A DNA stretch of 64,000 bases from assembly GCA_029339195.1 (NCBI GenBank), contig JAPTJF010000215.1, positions 35,931 to 99,930 of the forward strand, given 5' to 3'. The notes beneath the pieces are model-generated. The model ran no database searches, had not been told where the DNA came from, and worked only from the letters and a program-made list of their open reading frames with translations. The position numbers and the translations under genes are program-made. The first letter of the stretch is position 1, and each line of letters starts with the position of its first letter. This DNA comes from Micractinium sp. NFX-FRZ (Eukaryota > Chlorophyta > Trebouxiophyceae > Chlorellales > Chlorellaceae). Below are positions 10,412 to 21,463 of this stretch, piece after piece.

Positions 10412-12285
10412 ATGGCCCCCCGCAAAGTGGTGCTCGCGGTAGACAGCTCTCCCGTGAGGCGAGTACTGCTGGCGGAGAGGGAGGCGCAGCGGCCCCGGAA
10501 GCGCGACACTGCCTGGCTGCACTGCGGCAGCGGGCACACTGCCCGCCGACCCGCCCCTTCCGGGCGCCGCCGGTGCCGCCGGCTCGCCTCTACGTGCTAG
10601 CCCAATGAGCAGTTCAAGACTGGAGCCTGCTTGATTTGGATGCCTGCATTGTGTGTGCTGCAGCCTGTTGTCCCTCAGCTCTCCAGCGGCTGCCTGCGGG
10701 CAATTGCTACCGACCCCACCGCGTGCCCCCCGCTGCCCTGCCCCAACCCGCTGTCCCCCACTGGCTGTTGCGTGCAGCCTAAGCGCCCTAAAGTGGGCCA
10801 CCAAGGCACTGTGCAACAAGGATGACGAGGTGCGGGGCACAGCATGGCAGGCTAGGCCGGGACACAGCGGGACAGAGGCGAGATGGCGGCTGGCCTGTGC
10901 TCGGCGGCCTTCCCACCGCCTGCCCGCCGGCGCCTGCTGCCCTGCCCCACCTCCCACCCTCCTTTCCCCCCTCCCCTCTCTTCGCCACCCGCTCTTCGCC
11001 CATCCCCGCATCCCCTTGGCCCCCTGCACTTTACCCCCTCTGCAGCTGCACCTCATTTCTGTGCTGGAGTCTGGTATGCCCAACGAGGTGCCCGGGGAGA
11101 GCGCGTCAGCCGACGTGGGCGACTGCAAGCCCAACCCGGAGGCGCTGCTGAAGACACAGGACCTGCTGAAGCGGTGCAAGGAGGATGCGCAGGGGGCGGG
11201 CATCAACAACGTGAAGCTGACCACCCTGGTCTCCTGCGCAGGCGGATCTACCGACATGGTGGGCGGGATGAACGCATGTGTGTGTGGCTGTGTGCGTGTG
11301 TGGGCTGTTATTGTTGCTCGGCGATATGTTTGCCCCATCCATCATCTGTCTGCGCCCCTGCGCTCACCACGAAGGCACCGCCCCGTGCACCCACCCATCG
11401 GGTGTGCCCTGCACTCCTGCCCACCACTGGCACCCCCAGGCCAAACTCTTGCGCCCTGATACCCATCCGCCCTCACCCTGCACGCCACCCTGCGCCCACT
11501 CACCCTGCGCGGGCGTGGCACATTGTTTTACATGCAGCTCTACCCCTGTGCTCCTCTTTGATCGGTCACTGTTGCTGTTGTCACCCGCAGGCGCGGCACA
11601 TTGTTGAATTCAGTGACAGCGAGAAGGCCGACATGCTGGTGCTGGGGTCGCGCGGCATGGGGGGCGTCAAGCGCACGTTTTTCAGCATGGTGAGGCAGCG
11701 GGGTGGGGTGGTGTGAAAGGCCCAGCAAGCAGTGGCCAGGGGACGGTGGGGAGCTGGGGCGGGGCCAGGGGGCCAGGAGCACCTTGCGGATGGAGTGCAG
11801 GTTTGCAAGGGGCAAACTGAAATGCTGGCAGGCGTGGAGGTTTTTGCAACGGCCTGGATCCTGCCGTTGGCGCAGCTGCAGCTTCCCAGGTGCCCAACCC
11901 TGCCCCAAGCCACTCCCCGCACGCCTGCAGGTGGGGCTGGGCAGCGTGAGCGACTATGTGACCAAGCACGCCACCTGCAACGTGGTGCGTTGTATGGCTG
12001 TGCTGAGCTGGCAGGGGCGCACAGCGGCCAGCTGGCAAAGCGTTCGGCTGTCTATTGCTTAGGATGCTGGGGGGAAGGGGACAGTGCCAGCTGTGCATGT
12101 GCTGGCACTGCTCGCGCGGCGCCAGGAGGTCCCCGCCGGTTTACGACTCCAAGCCTGCATGTTTGGCCCGCCTGCGCAACTGCCGTGCTCTCGGCAACTA
12201 CCCGCCTTCATTCACACCCTCCCCTGCATTGCCCCTTTGTCCCACCCATGCCACACAGGTGGTGCACAAGATGGCGGCGCCATGA
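10412..12285 (+). CDS. Universal stress protein A-family (USP)
   Basis: Six exons (10412-10458, 10778-10829, 11046-11258, 11591-11689, 11931-11984, 12259-12285) give 163 residues, a single USP domain. Strand 1 is KVVLAVDSSP, continuing VSLSALKWATKALC. The C-terminal half has ADMLVLGSRGMGGVKR and GLGSVSDYVTKHATCNV, the G-2x-G/G-S nucleotide-binding pattern of ATP-binding USPs, and ends VVHKMAAP. USPs are small cytosolic stress and signalling proteins. Intron 1 is inferred to start with GC (AG|GCGAGT). Using the nearby GTGAGG instead breaks the reading frame. The last coding exon is only 27 nt. Confidence 0.85.
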
Positions 12286-12892
12286 CCAAAGCATGAAACT
12301 GCAGCAGGCGCGAGCGGCGTTTTGAAACACGCTGCACTGGCACATGCCCCGCCCACATGCGCGTCAGCCCATGACCGTGGTGGCGTCATGCAAAGGAGTA
12401 GTACGCACCCACGCACACATATCACCTCGGCACGCAACAGCCACACGCAGCGAGCATTGAATGAAGCGACTGGCAGTCTGTTTGCACAGGCTGCATGGAA
12501 CGAACCCAGTATGAAGGACGAGGCTCGATGCCCCGCCACAGCGCACGCTCCTGTGCCCGTTGCTCTCTCTTCTCTACCCTTCCCCCACTTGCTTACCATG
12601 CTCCCTGCATGCCCTGCGCGAATTACGCATCCTGTGTACATGGAACATGCACCAAACCATTCAAGGGGGCTGCCAACTCTCTGCGGCAGCAAACTTCAGG
12701 CACAGGAAGTAGAAGCGGCGGGGACGGGCATGCAGGGGTGTGGGCCAATGGATGCTGGGGATGCACGGGGTTTGAGGGGAGACGGGCGGTAGCAGTTTGC
12801 ACAGCAGACTACAGCAGCAGGATGCCAGCAAGTGCCTCAGCACTTGTACAGCACTTGTACAGCAGAGTGCTACATGGCAGTGTGCGTCCACT
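12286..12892. other. Convergent 3' regions
   Basis: About 600 bp lies between the USP stop and the carbamate kinase stop on the other strand. A short tandem (cacttgtacag, twice) is present near 12840-12862. No gene is seen. Confidence 0.4.
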
Positions 12893-15798
12893 TCAGCTCT
12901 CATCGCCCACGATCACCGTCCCCGCGCGGCCCTGAACTATTCGCAGCGCATCCGCGATGCTGCCCACTGCTGCCTTGCCGCCCGTGGCAGCCACAAACCT
13001 GCAGGCCGCCGCCACCTTGGGCGCCATGCTGCCAGATGCAAAAGACATGCCCTGCAGCTGGCTGCAGCGTGTGGGCGAGGCCACCGGGCGCTGCTCCTGG
13101 GGCCAGCATGTTGGGTCGTAGATTGCCTCCGCATCTGTGGGTGTTGAAGGGAGGGCAGAGGTGACGAAACAAGCAGGGGTGAGAATTGCCTAGAAATGTG
13201 AAGCCACGTGCCCAGCAGGCTGCACACATGTGTGTGAGGTTTGCTGGAGGCAGGCGCCTGTCCTTTCACACACAGGCACACGCACCTGTGAGCATGAGCA
13301 GCCAGTCTGCCTGGATTTTGATGCCCAACAAAGCCGAGGCTGCAAGGGGATGATGGCAGTTCAGGTATGTGGACAGGTGGCAAAGCAGGGCCTGCATTTC
13401 TCTCGGTCCACCCGCTTACGCAAGGCAATGCGGCATGCACACGGCAGCGCTGCAGCAGAACCACCACCGCACGGCACTGCAAGCCATCAGATTGACCAGA
13501 CCCGCCAGTTCGCCCAGCCACCGCTCTCTTAACCATTCGCCCCCCACCCCTCTCGCCCCCTCGGCTGTCTCGACTATGTGACCCATGCGACCCCCGCCCC
13601 CCTCCCTGCCCCTAGCCACCATCCTCACCTTCGTCCTTGTCCACCACCGCCTCCACCCCGTACCGCCTGCCGCTGCCGCTCTCCACAGCAACCGGGATGC
13701 CGCCACCGCCGCAGCACACAGTGATCACGCCCGCCTGGTGGTGGAAAGGGGGCAGCGGCAGGGGTGACACAGGGCGAGCACACGTGGTGTGTGCACAAGC
13801 CGGCGGGCTGAAGGCTGCCCCGGCCCACTCAAAACCCCTTCCCCTCCTCGTCCCCTGACCTACACCGCCGCCATCACCCACGCCTCTGCCCCCTACTCCT
13901 CCTTGCCCGTCCCCGCCCCAACCTGCAGCAGCGTCTGGATGGACCGCCACTCCACGATGTCGCGTGGCAGCGGGCTGGGCACCACTCGACGGAAGGAGTC
14001 ACCGTCGGGTGCCACAGACCAGCCCTTCTCCCCCGCAAGCTGCTCCGCCTCCTGCGCCCCACAGTGCAGGGAGTTGCACAGTTAGTGACATGGTTTCGTG
14101 GCCAGGAGGGCCAGGGGAGCGGGTCCGGCTTTCAGGACGCATAGCTGCACCCAGCCGCGCAGCCCTGTGCTCAAGAGACCCTGCAGCTCGCCTGTACCTG
14201 CCTCAGCACCGCCTGTCTGCCTAACTGCCTGACCTGCCAGCCAGCCAGCCCAGTCACTGCTGGCTGCCCCACCTGCTGGCTGTATCTGGGCCCCACATGC
14301 TTTGTGGGCTTCTGGAAGGCGGGGTCAGCTGGGTCAACAACGACCTGCTGGCATGCATTCCAGGCGGGGTGGCGGCACAGGGGGGCAGGGCGGGTTGTAT
14401 CTGCGTGCGAGCAAGGCAGGCCCAGCCTCAACAGGTGGTGGGCACCAAACACAGCACGCCTCGACATGTCCCCCCCCCACACAGTGTGCCCCCACACCCC
14501 AAGGCTGGCCCCTGGGAACCCCCACCCCTCTGGGCTTGCCTGCGTGAGGAGCGCCGCCACCTCCCGCCCCTGCAGCGCGTTGGCCAGCTCCAGCTCCAGG
14601 ATGAACCCCAGCTGCCCCTCCGTCTCCGCATCCAACACCTCCAATCGTGCCTGGCAGGGAAGGAGGGGGCAGAGTGTGGTGCACGTGGAGGTTGTTCTGA
14701 GGGTGGGATGGTGAAGTCTGGCATGCATGGGCAGGAGGTCAGGTAATAACAGCACCCCACGCCGCCTGCCGTGCTTGGCAAATGAGGAAGAGATTGAAGC
14801 CGTGCGGGATGGTATGAAGTACATTCATATGAAGTGGGTGCAGTGGATGCAAAGGTGTGTGAGGCATGCATGTGATGCCCCCGGGTTGGTGCTGCATGTG
14901 GCCAGCAGGCATGCAGGCAGGCGCCCCGCCCGCCGTGCTGATCAACACCCGCCAGCTGCAGCAGCAAATGCGGCGGCTCTCCCACCCACCGTTGGGTCCT
15001 GCAGCGCCAACAGCCCAACCTGGGGACCATTCCCTGCAGGCACAGGGCAGGCCCAACATCGTGAGCCCCGGCTGCCTGCCCGACTTCCAAACTAACATAG
15101 GAGCTGCACCAGTCCATGGTCTGGTCATATGCCAGCACGGTCCACCGCAGTGTGGCACCACAGCACCTCTTACTGTACATGACAGCAGCATACAACAGCC
15201 AGGTCCCAGCAGGGCCTGCCGCTGCACCTCACCATGAGTGATGCACACCCGGAAGCCAGCTTCTACAAGCTCCCGCACAGCCGCCGCTGCCTCGCGTGCA
15301 TTGTGCAGCTGCGTGTCCATCGTCAGCGGCTCGCCCCGCTTCAGCAGGGCGTTGCCACCGAAAGCCACGATCACAGTGGGCGCATTTGCAGCTGCCGCAG
15401 GTTCAGCACCCTGTGGAGCACACGGGGGAGGGCACGGGCTGGGCCGGAAGGGGTGGGAGCGGCAGAGGCAGGAGCAGGGGCAAATTGTGGATCCATGTGC
15501 TTGTGCTGAGAAACGTCAAGCCACCACTTATCCCTTTTTCATGCTGCACCGTTCTGTGCCTGGCGAGCGGGGAAGTACCGTCCCTCACCGCTGCTGCTGC
15601 CGCGGCGGCGGAGGCAGCAGTGGTCAGCGTGGCAGGTGTTGCACCCCCTGGCCGGCTGCGACATGAATTCCTCGGGCGTAGCAACTGCCCATGTGCCACT
15701 GCTCCTGCTGCGACAGGTGCACAGGCCGGCAAGCAGCGCTGAATGGCAGGACCGTGCAGCAGGCGGCCAAAGCGCAGGGAGCGCATAATCATGGTCAT
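12893..15798 (-). CDS. arcC: Carbamate kinase with N-terminal transit-like leader
   Basis: Nine exons on the minus strand (15798-15589, 15410-15233, 15033-14990, 14650-14540, 14344-14273, 14051-13923, 13734-13629, 13339-13286, 13134-12893) join in phase to 381 residues. Exon 1 is an Arg/Ala-rich leader without acidic residues until its end. After it comes the complete carbamate kinase fold: [106 protein letters not shown] and [13 protein letters not shown]. The enzyme interconverts ATP plus carbamate and ADP plus carbamoyl phosphate. Intron 4 uses a GC donor (CAG|GCAAGC). The family is mainly prokaryotic and rare in eukaryotes. The eight introns argue against contamination. Plastid or mitochondrial location is inference. 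Confidence 0.92.
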
Positions 15799-16119
15799 AA
15801 TGTAGAACCCGGTTGCTCGGTGCAATGAAATTGAATGGTGCTTCGCTCTCCAGCGACTCCGATACCACCTGAGCCACCTCACTCTCGAGAGTCGAAAGAA
15901 GATGCATGACCAGCTCACAGACGCTGCTTGAACGTCATACACTTGCAGCGCTCTTCCCCAGCGTCTTGGGTGCAGCAGAGTGCCCCAGCTTCTTGGGTGG
16001 CAACCATAGCTCTTATCTCCCCCGCTGCAGCCGCGGCGTAGCGCGAGCACACACCTGTGCACCCACTGCAGCCAGGACAAACGCGCATTGCGGCTCGGGG
16101 ACCCTGCAAGCCGTAGGCC
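15799..16119. promoter_or_regulatory. Divergent promoter carbamate kinase / YrdC protein
   Basis: A 321-bp spacer lies between two outward-facing start codons. It is the only sequence available for both promoters. No distinct TATA box is seen. Confidence 0.5.
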
Positions 16120-18414
16120 ATGGTGACGGCGGCGGGTGCAGCAAAGGCGGCGCCGCTCTCAGCGGCACTGCTGCTGCGCACACGTCGAGCTCTGCCCTTG
16201 TGCAACGCATTAGCCGCGCCGCAAGCCGCAGCTGCCATGCCAGACGGCAGGGGCATGGCACAGGCGTCTCGGCCCCTTCAGCGGCCGCAGCAGCGGCGGC
16301 CAGCACCACCGGCCGCCGGCAAGACAGCGGAGCGTGCGGGCGCGCGGAGACAGCAGCAGCTGTTTGTCTCAGTTGAGCCAGACGGGTCGGATGCCTGGAG
16401 GCTGGACCCCGTAGTTGAGATGCTGAAGCAGGGGGCGGTGGGCATCATCCCCACAGGTGGGGGGCCGGGGTGTGTGAGTGGGTGGGCGGGGGTGGGTGGG
16501 CCCGCCCTGTGCTCGGTGCTCGGCAACCCCTGCACCCTGCTTGCTCACCCTGCCTGCTCTCCTGCTCCTCAGCCGCCTTCTCGACCCGTGAAACGGACCA
16601 CTTCCGTCTGTTTGGAAGCGCACGCTCCACGCCATCCCTGCCCCTGGCCTCTGCCTCCTCAACCCCACCTTTACCCGCCTCGTCCCCTCCCCTCCCCTCC
16701 CATGGCCACACATGGGGTTGATCTTCCCCACCTCCCCTCCCCCCGCCCCCGCCCCGCCAGACAGCAACCTGGCGTTTGTGTGCGACCTGGGCAACCGGGC
16801 AGCTGTGGAGAAGCTGCTGGAGATCAAGCGGGCAAAGGGCAACATCAAGATGTCGATACTGTGCAGGAACATGCAGGCACGGGGGCAGGCGGGGTGGGGG
16901 TGGAAGCGGGTGCCACATGCATGATATGGGCTGTGTGCTGAGCCGGCAGCATGTGTGAGTGCGAGTTTCGAGGACGCGGCTGCCTGAGGCCCGCTGCTTG
17001 GGCTGCCACCCCCCTTGGGATGCCTTCTCGCTGACCGCCTGCATCTTGGACACCTCTCTTAGGTGCCCGCCAACAACGGGTGGACCCCTCTCTTTCCCCC
17101 TGCAGGATGTGGACACGTACACCACGGGGTGGCCTCCCTCGCGGGTGCCGGGCCAGACGGACATGTTCAAGCTCGTGAAGCGGGTGCTGCCGGGGCCGGT
17201 GAGCCGGGGTGGGCAGGGCAGGGGCTGGGCTGGCCGCGCCCACGGGTGGCGCAGCGGTGCAATGTTTCTGGGCAGGCAGGGGCAAGATGGGGCAGTGCTG
17301 GAGTGTTGCGGGGCGGGCGGGGATGAGGGGCAGGAGCAAGATGAGGTGGTGGCAGGGTGAGCTGCCCTCCCCTCTCCTCGGCACACCTGCACCCTGCCCC
17401 CTCACTAGCCTGCTGCCCAAGGCCCTCCCCACTTCTCTCGTTTCCCGCCCCCTCTCACACCCTCGCCACTTGCCGTGCTGCCATCCTGCCCCCCCTCCAC
17501 CCCTTCCACCATACCAGTACACCTTCATCCTGCCATCCTGCCCCCCCTCCACCCCCTCCACCATGCCAGTACACCTTCATCCTGCCCTCCTGCCCCCCCT
17601 CCACCCCTTCCCCCACACCAGTACACCTTCATCCTGCCCGCCTCCAAGGAGCTGCCCAAGGCGCTGACCAACATTGAGAAGGGGAAGAGCAAGAAGCGGC
17701 ACGAGGTGGGGGTGCGCCTGCCAGACGACCCAGGTGCGCTGGGCAGTGGGGGGGGGGGGGGGCAGCCGGGGTGGCCGCAAGGGGTGGGGGTGAGCGGCTT
17801 GCGCTGGGTTGGGTTGTAGTGCGTGTGTAAGCAGTGGAAGTGTGACAACAAGTTGGGAGGCCCTGGCTGTGCTGGCAGGGCCGCAAGCCGCCGGGTTCCA
17901 GACAGCTGCAGCCAGGCCAGCGCGTACAGTGCACAAGAGCGGCAGCAGCTGGAGCTGCAGGCGCCGGCTGCTGACCTTTGTGTCTCAGCTGAGCCTGCGG
18001 GCAAAGGCGGGCCGCCGTTGGGTGCAAGCTCCTCTTTGCTGCCCTGTGCAGGCCTCTCGGCTCCGCCTGCACTTCTCTCGCCACCCGCCTGGGCCTCCCT
18101 GCCCGTCCAAACACAAACAACCAACCGCCTGGTCCCGTCTGGTGTGCCCCCCCCTCCCTGCAGTTGCCCAGGCCATCCTGCAGCAGCTGGACCGCCCCCT
18201 GCTGTGCAGCACCGCCGCCAGCCCCGACGGCGAGGACGGCGCGCACTGCCCCGACCCGGCGGTACTAATGGACCGCTTTGGGCCCGCTGGCCTGGACTTT
18301 GTGGTCGACGGCGGCGCGCGGCTGGCGGAGGGCAGCACGGTGATCGACTGCACGGGGGCGGAGCCGGAGGTGCTGCGCCTGGGGAAGGGGGACCCCTCCT
18401 TCCTCGAGGGGTAG
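16120..18414 (+). CDS. YrdC/Sua5-domain protein (threonylcarbamoyl-AMP synthase-like)
   Basis: Five exons (16120-16456, 16761-16876, 17106-17198, 17622-17733, 18164-18414) give 302 residues. An Ala/Arg-rich leader of about 75 residues is followed by the YrdC fold: GAVGIIPT then DSNLAFVCDLGN, LEIKRAKGNIKMSILCRN, DVDTYTTGWPPSRVPGQ, LVKRVLPGPYTFILPASKE, EVGVRLPDDP, and the C-terminal VVDGGARLAEGSTVIDCT. In the Sua5/YrdC family this domain makes threonylcarbamoyl-AMP for tRNA t6A. Plants also have a plastid YrdC-like branch with the same IDTYTxG/PGPYTFIL spelling, so the precise role is uncertain. Intron 2 uses a GC donor (CAG|GCACGG). Intron 3 ends in tandemly repeated acceptors. Confidence 0.85.
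17481..17636 (+). repeat. Three 52-bp tandem units carrying splice acceptors
   Basis: The 3' end of YrdC intron 3 holds three copies of a 52-bp unit made of a polypyrimidine tract, an ACCAG/GCCAG acceptor and the bases gtacaccttcatcctgcc. AG dinucleotides fall at 17516-17517, 17568-17569 and 17620-17621. Only the third gives the correct frame (YTFILPASKE); the others are 52 and 104 nt off and would shift it. Confidence 0.85.
17748..17762 (+). repeat. G15 homopolymer in intron
   Basis: A run of fifteen G lies just inside YrdC intron 4. It may be a slippage or quadruplex-prone site; sequencing error in the length is possible. Confidence 0.7.
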
Positions 18415-18756
18415 AGCGGCAGCAGGCTGAGACGCAGCCTGGGCATCTGTGGCGGGCTTGTGCGAGGCCGCTCCTGCACGGCACCCGCCCGTCCTCCCCT
18501 GGCCATTTTGTATTCTTTGAGAAACTTATATTGTTTGCGGTGAAGGTGTGACTGAAGAGAGAGAGCGAGGTAGCTTGAGGTGTGGCATTCAGCCAGGACG
18601 ACGGTGGCATGCTGGGGCCGCTGGGCGCCGACTAACCGGCTACTTGACCTTGACCTGTTGCGTGCCCCGCAGCCGTTGCACTTATCACCACTTCGACCTG
18701 CAATCATAGCCAACCTCTCACAAACTCCCCAACTCTTCGAGTTCAGTTCAATCGCC
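18415..18756 (+). other. Intergenic, YrdC 3' UTR to lipid droplet protein promoter
   Basis: 342 bp between two plus-strand genes. A short AT-richer patch (tattctttgagaaacttatattg) lies at about 18508-18535. Nothing else is seen. Confidence 0.4.
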
Positions 18757-21463
18757 ATGGCCGCGCCCCAGGCTCCGCCTCAGAACGGCACCAGCGCCCA
18801 CCTGCTCACCTCCTTTGCTGAGCGCAGTGGGCAGCTGGCCAGCAACACCTACTCCTCCCTGAAGGAGCGCCTGCCGGAGACTGTCAAGCCTCGGGTGCTG
18901 GCAGTGGAGGAGTCGGTGGCCGGCGCCGCGGCACCCTATGTGCACCGCGCACAGGACGCAGGTGCGATCAGTGTGTGCCCCGGGGGCGGGGAGGTTGGGC
19001 GAGGGTTGAGAGTGGAGCATTCTGGCGGCCCGGCCGCCGGCGCGCTGACGGGGCTGCTTCTTCTTTTGTACGGGACGCGTTCGCTCTGTCCCACCGCTCT
19101 GCACCCTTGCCATGCATCATCTGCTTGGCCCTGCCCCCTACCCTGCATCATTCCGCCTCCATGCTTACCCGCCCCCTATTCGCTGCGCCGCCCTGCCCCA
19201 TCCGCAGGCGCCAAGATTCTGAGCGCCGCCGACGAGCGTGTGGACGCCGCGCTCACCTCCGCCACCCGCGTCTACGCCGACAACTCCGCCTACCTGCAGG
19301 AGCAGGTGGGCAGAAGGGTGGGGGCGGGCAATGCAGGGAGGCGCAGGGTGCAGATGGCGCGAGGCAGGCGGGTGGGAGGACGCTCTGGTGTGTGTGGCCC
19401 AGCTGCAGCCGCGTCTTTACCACAGCTCAACCTGCCGCTGCGCCCACCCTCTTCCTGCCCGCCCTGTCCACTTCTCCCTCTTCTGCAGCTGTCCAAGCAG
19501 AAGGAGTTCCACGCCTCCAACCTGGAGACGTACCGCCAGGCGCGCGAGGCGTACCTCAAGAAGGTGGGCGGGTTGAGGGGAGGTGGAACTGCAACGCTTT
19601 TGACAGGACGACCCTGCCTCCGGCTGCAGACTGCTGTTGTGCTGTTGCTTGGGTCCATGGCTCCAGGCCTAGAATACACCATGCTATGGCTAAGCCCCCC
19701 GCTGCAGCGCCCCGCTTTCAGCCCGCTCTCCGCTCTGCTTACACATGGCGCCCTGCCCTGCCCTGCCGGTTTCTGGTGTGTGGCTGCGTCCTGTACCTGT
19801 GCGCTCGGGTGGAGAAAACTGTGAAGCACCTGAGCGCCAAACCTCGACTGACATGCTGTGCCGTCCCTGCCCTGCCCTGCCCTGCTGCGCCTGCTGTGCC
19901 TCCAGGTGGAGGACGCCGTGGAGTTCCTGAAGCAGAAGGGGCTGGTGGGCACCGCCCGCGCCGCCGCCGACGAGGTGCTGACGCGCGTGAGCGAGGCCAA
20001 GAACACCGTGCTGGCCGCGCCCGGCGCCCTCCTCAGCAAGGTGAGCTGTCGGGGGCGGGGGGGCATGGCTGGGGAGGGCGGGGGCAGCTGAGCTTGCTGG
20101 CGGGGCATGGCATGCCGTTACTGGTGTTCACGAGTGTAGGGCAGGGGCTGCTGAGCGCTTTGGCGCCTGCCCGGCTCTGGCTCTGCACACCGAGCTGGGT
20201 TGGGGGTGAGGGTTGGAGCCAGGGCTTGGGCTTGCTGGTGGGCTGGGGTGGGTGGGAGCGGCAGGCGGGGCCGGCAGGTGAGCAGTTTGCTGACATGTCA
20301 CCTTGCGGGCTGAAGAAGCACTTCTCACCATCAGGGCACGAGGCCATGGTGCCGCCTCCCAGCCTGTGGGCTCTCCCCCCCACCCCACCGCCCTTGGGGC
20401 ACGGTCTCTCGCATCACAGCACCGCTGTTCTCCCCGCTCTTCTCCTCACTTTGTTTTGCTCTTCTCCCCATTGCCACCCATTCCCCCGCCGCAGGTGCAG
20501 CAGGCTGTGGACAAGCTGCTTGAGCTGGGGCCAGTGCACTCGGCGGTGGAGGCCGCCAAGCCCTCACTCGAGGCGGTGAGCGAGGGTGGGGGGTGGGGGG
20601 TGCAGGTGCAGTGCGTGCCTGGGGTGTTGTGATTGGGTGGTTTGGCTGATAGGATGCCAAGCCCTCCCTTGAGGTTCGAGTGAGTGTGGCTGGTGGGGTG
20701 TTCACCAAGGGAGGAGGGGGACGGGCTGCCCGGCCTCCCTGGGGGCAGTGATCCCAACAGAAGTGGGGCATCGGGAGCTACGCTGTGCGAGCGGCGGTGC
20801 CCTCCCCTCTCCCACTGCGCCACCTGCCAGCCAGCCCCTGCCCCCCGCCCCTGCCCGTGCACCTTCATGTGCACCTCTGGCTCGTCCCTGGCCCCTTGGC
20901 AATTGCCCTGCCCTCACCCCCTGCTCCCCCCCTGCCGCTCACCCTCCCCCACGCCACTTCACCCCGCCCTCCGCAGGCCCAGTCGCAGTACCTGCGCCTG
21001 CACGACAGCGTGGTTGCCAGCCAGCAGTACAAGCAGGCCTACACCATGGCCTGGGACCTGGCCACCCGCGCCCAGCAGACCGCGCTGTACGCCCGCGCCC
21101 AGCAGAGCCTGCTGCCGCTGGTGAAGCCTGCGGTGGACACCGGTGAGGGATGGGGTGAGGGAGGGGGGGAGCTGTGCTGGGAGCTGGGTGGGGGCACCGG
21201 TGGGGCATCGTGTGAGGTTTGTGTGAGGTTTGATTGGAGCCGGGGCGTTGTCCGGTGTAATGGAGGGGGAGGTGGTGGTGGGGAGCTGGGGCGACGCATT
21301 TGTGTTCCGGTGGTGCTGCAGGTGCCATGCACGCCGGCCCTCCCTTCATCCATACCCAGCCCCTCCCTTGGCCTCTTCCCACCTTCTGCTTGCAGTCGTG
21401 GCCAGCCCCGCCTTCAACTCCCTGGTGCAGCACCTGCAGCCCATCGAGGCCGGCCGCGCGTGA
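18757..21463 (+). CDS. MLDP: Major lipid droplet protein (green-algal MLDP)
   Basis: Seven exons (18757-18961, 19208-19305, 19489-19563, 19906-20040, 20495-20575, 20977-21142, 21396-21463) give 275 residues. The protein is Ala/Val/Leu-rich with amphipathic stretches and no transmembrane segment. Recognisable parts are ILSAADERVDAALTSATRVY, VEDAVEFLKQKGLVGTARA, ADEVLTRVSEAKN, the AQSQYLRLHDSVVASQQYK block and the ending SPAFNSLVQHLQP. This order matches the chlorophyte major lipid droplet protein, a structural coat of triacylglycerol droplets induced by nitrogen stress. It is distantly like the plant LDAP/REF proteins. All junctions are GT-AG. A possible 27-nt microexon lies in intron 5. Confidence 0.82.

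Noticed and set aside
12893..15798. Bacterial contamination suggested by carbamate kinase
   Set aside because: Eight in-phase introns, local base composition and eukaryotic neighbours on both sides show it belongs to the algal genome.
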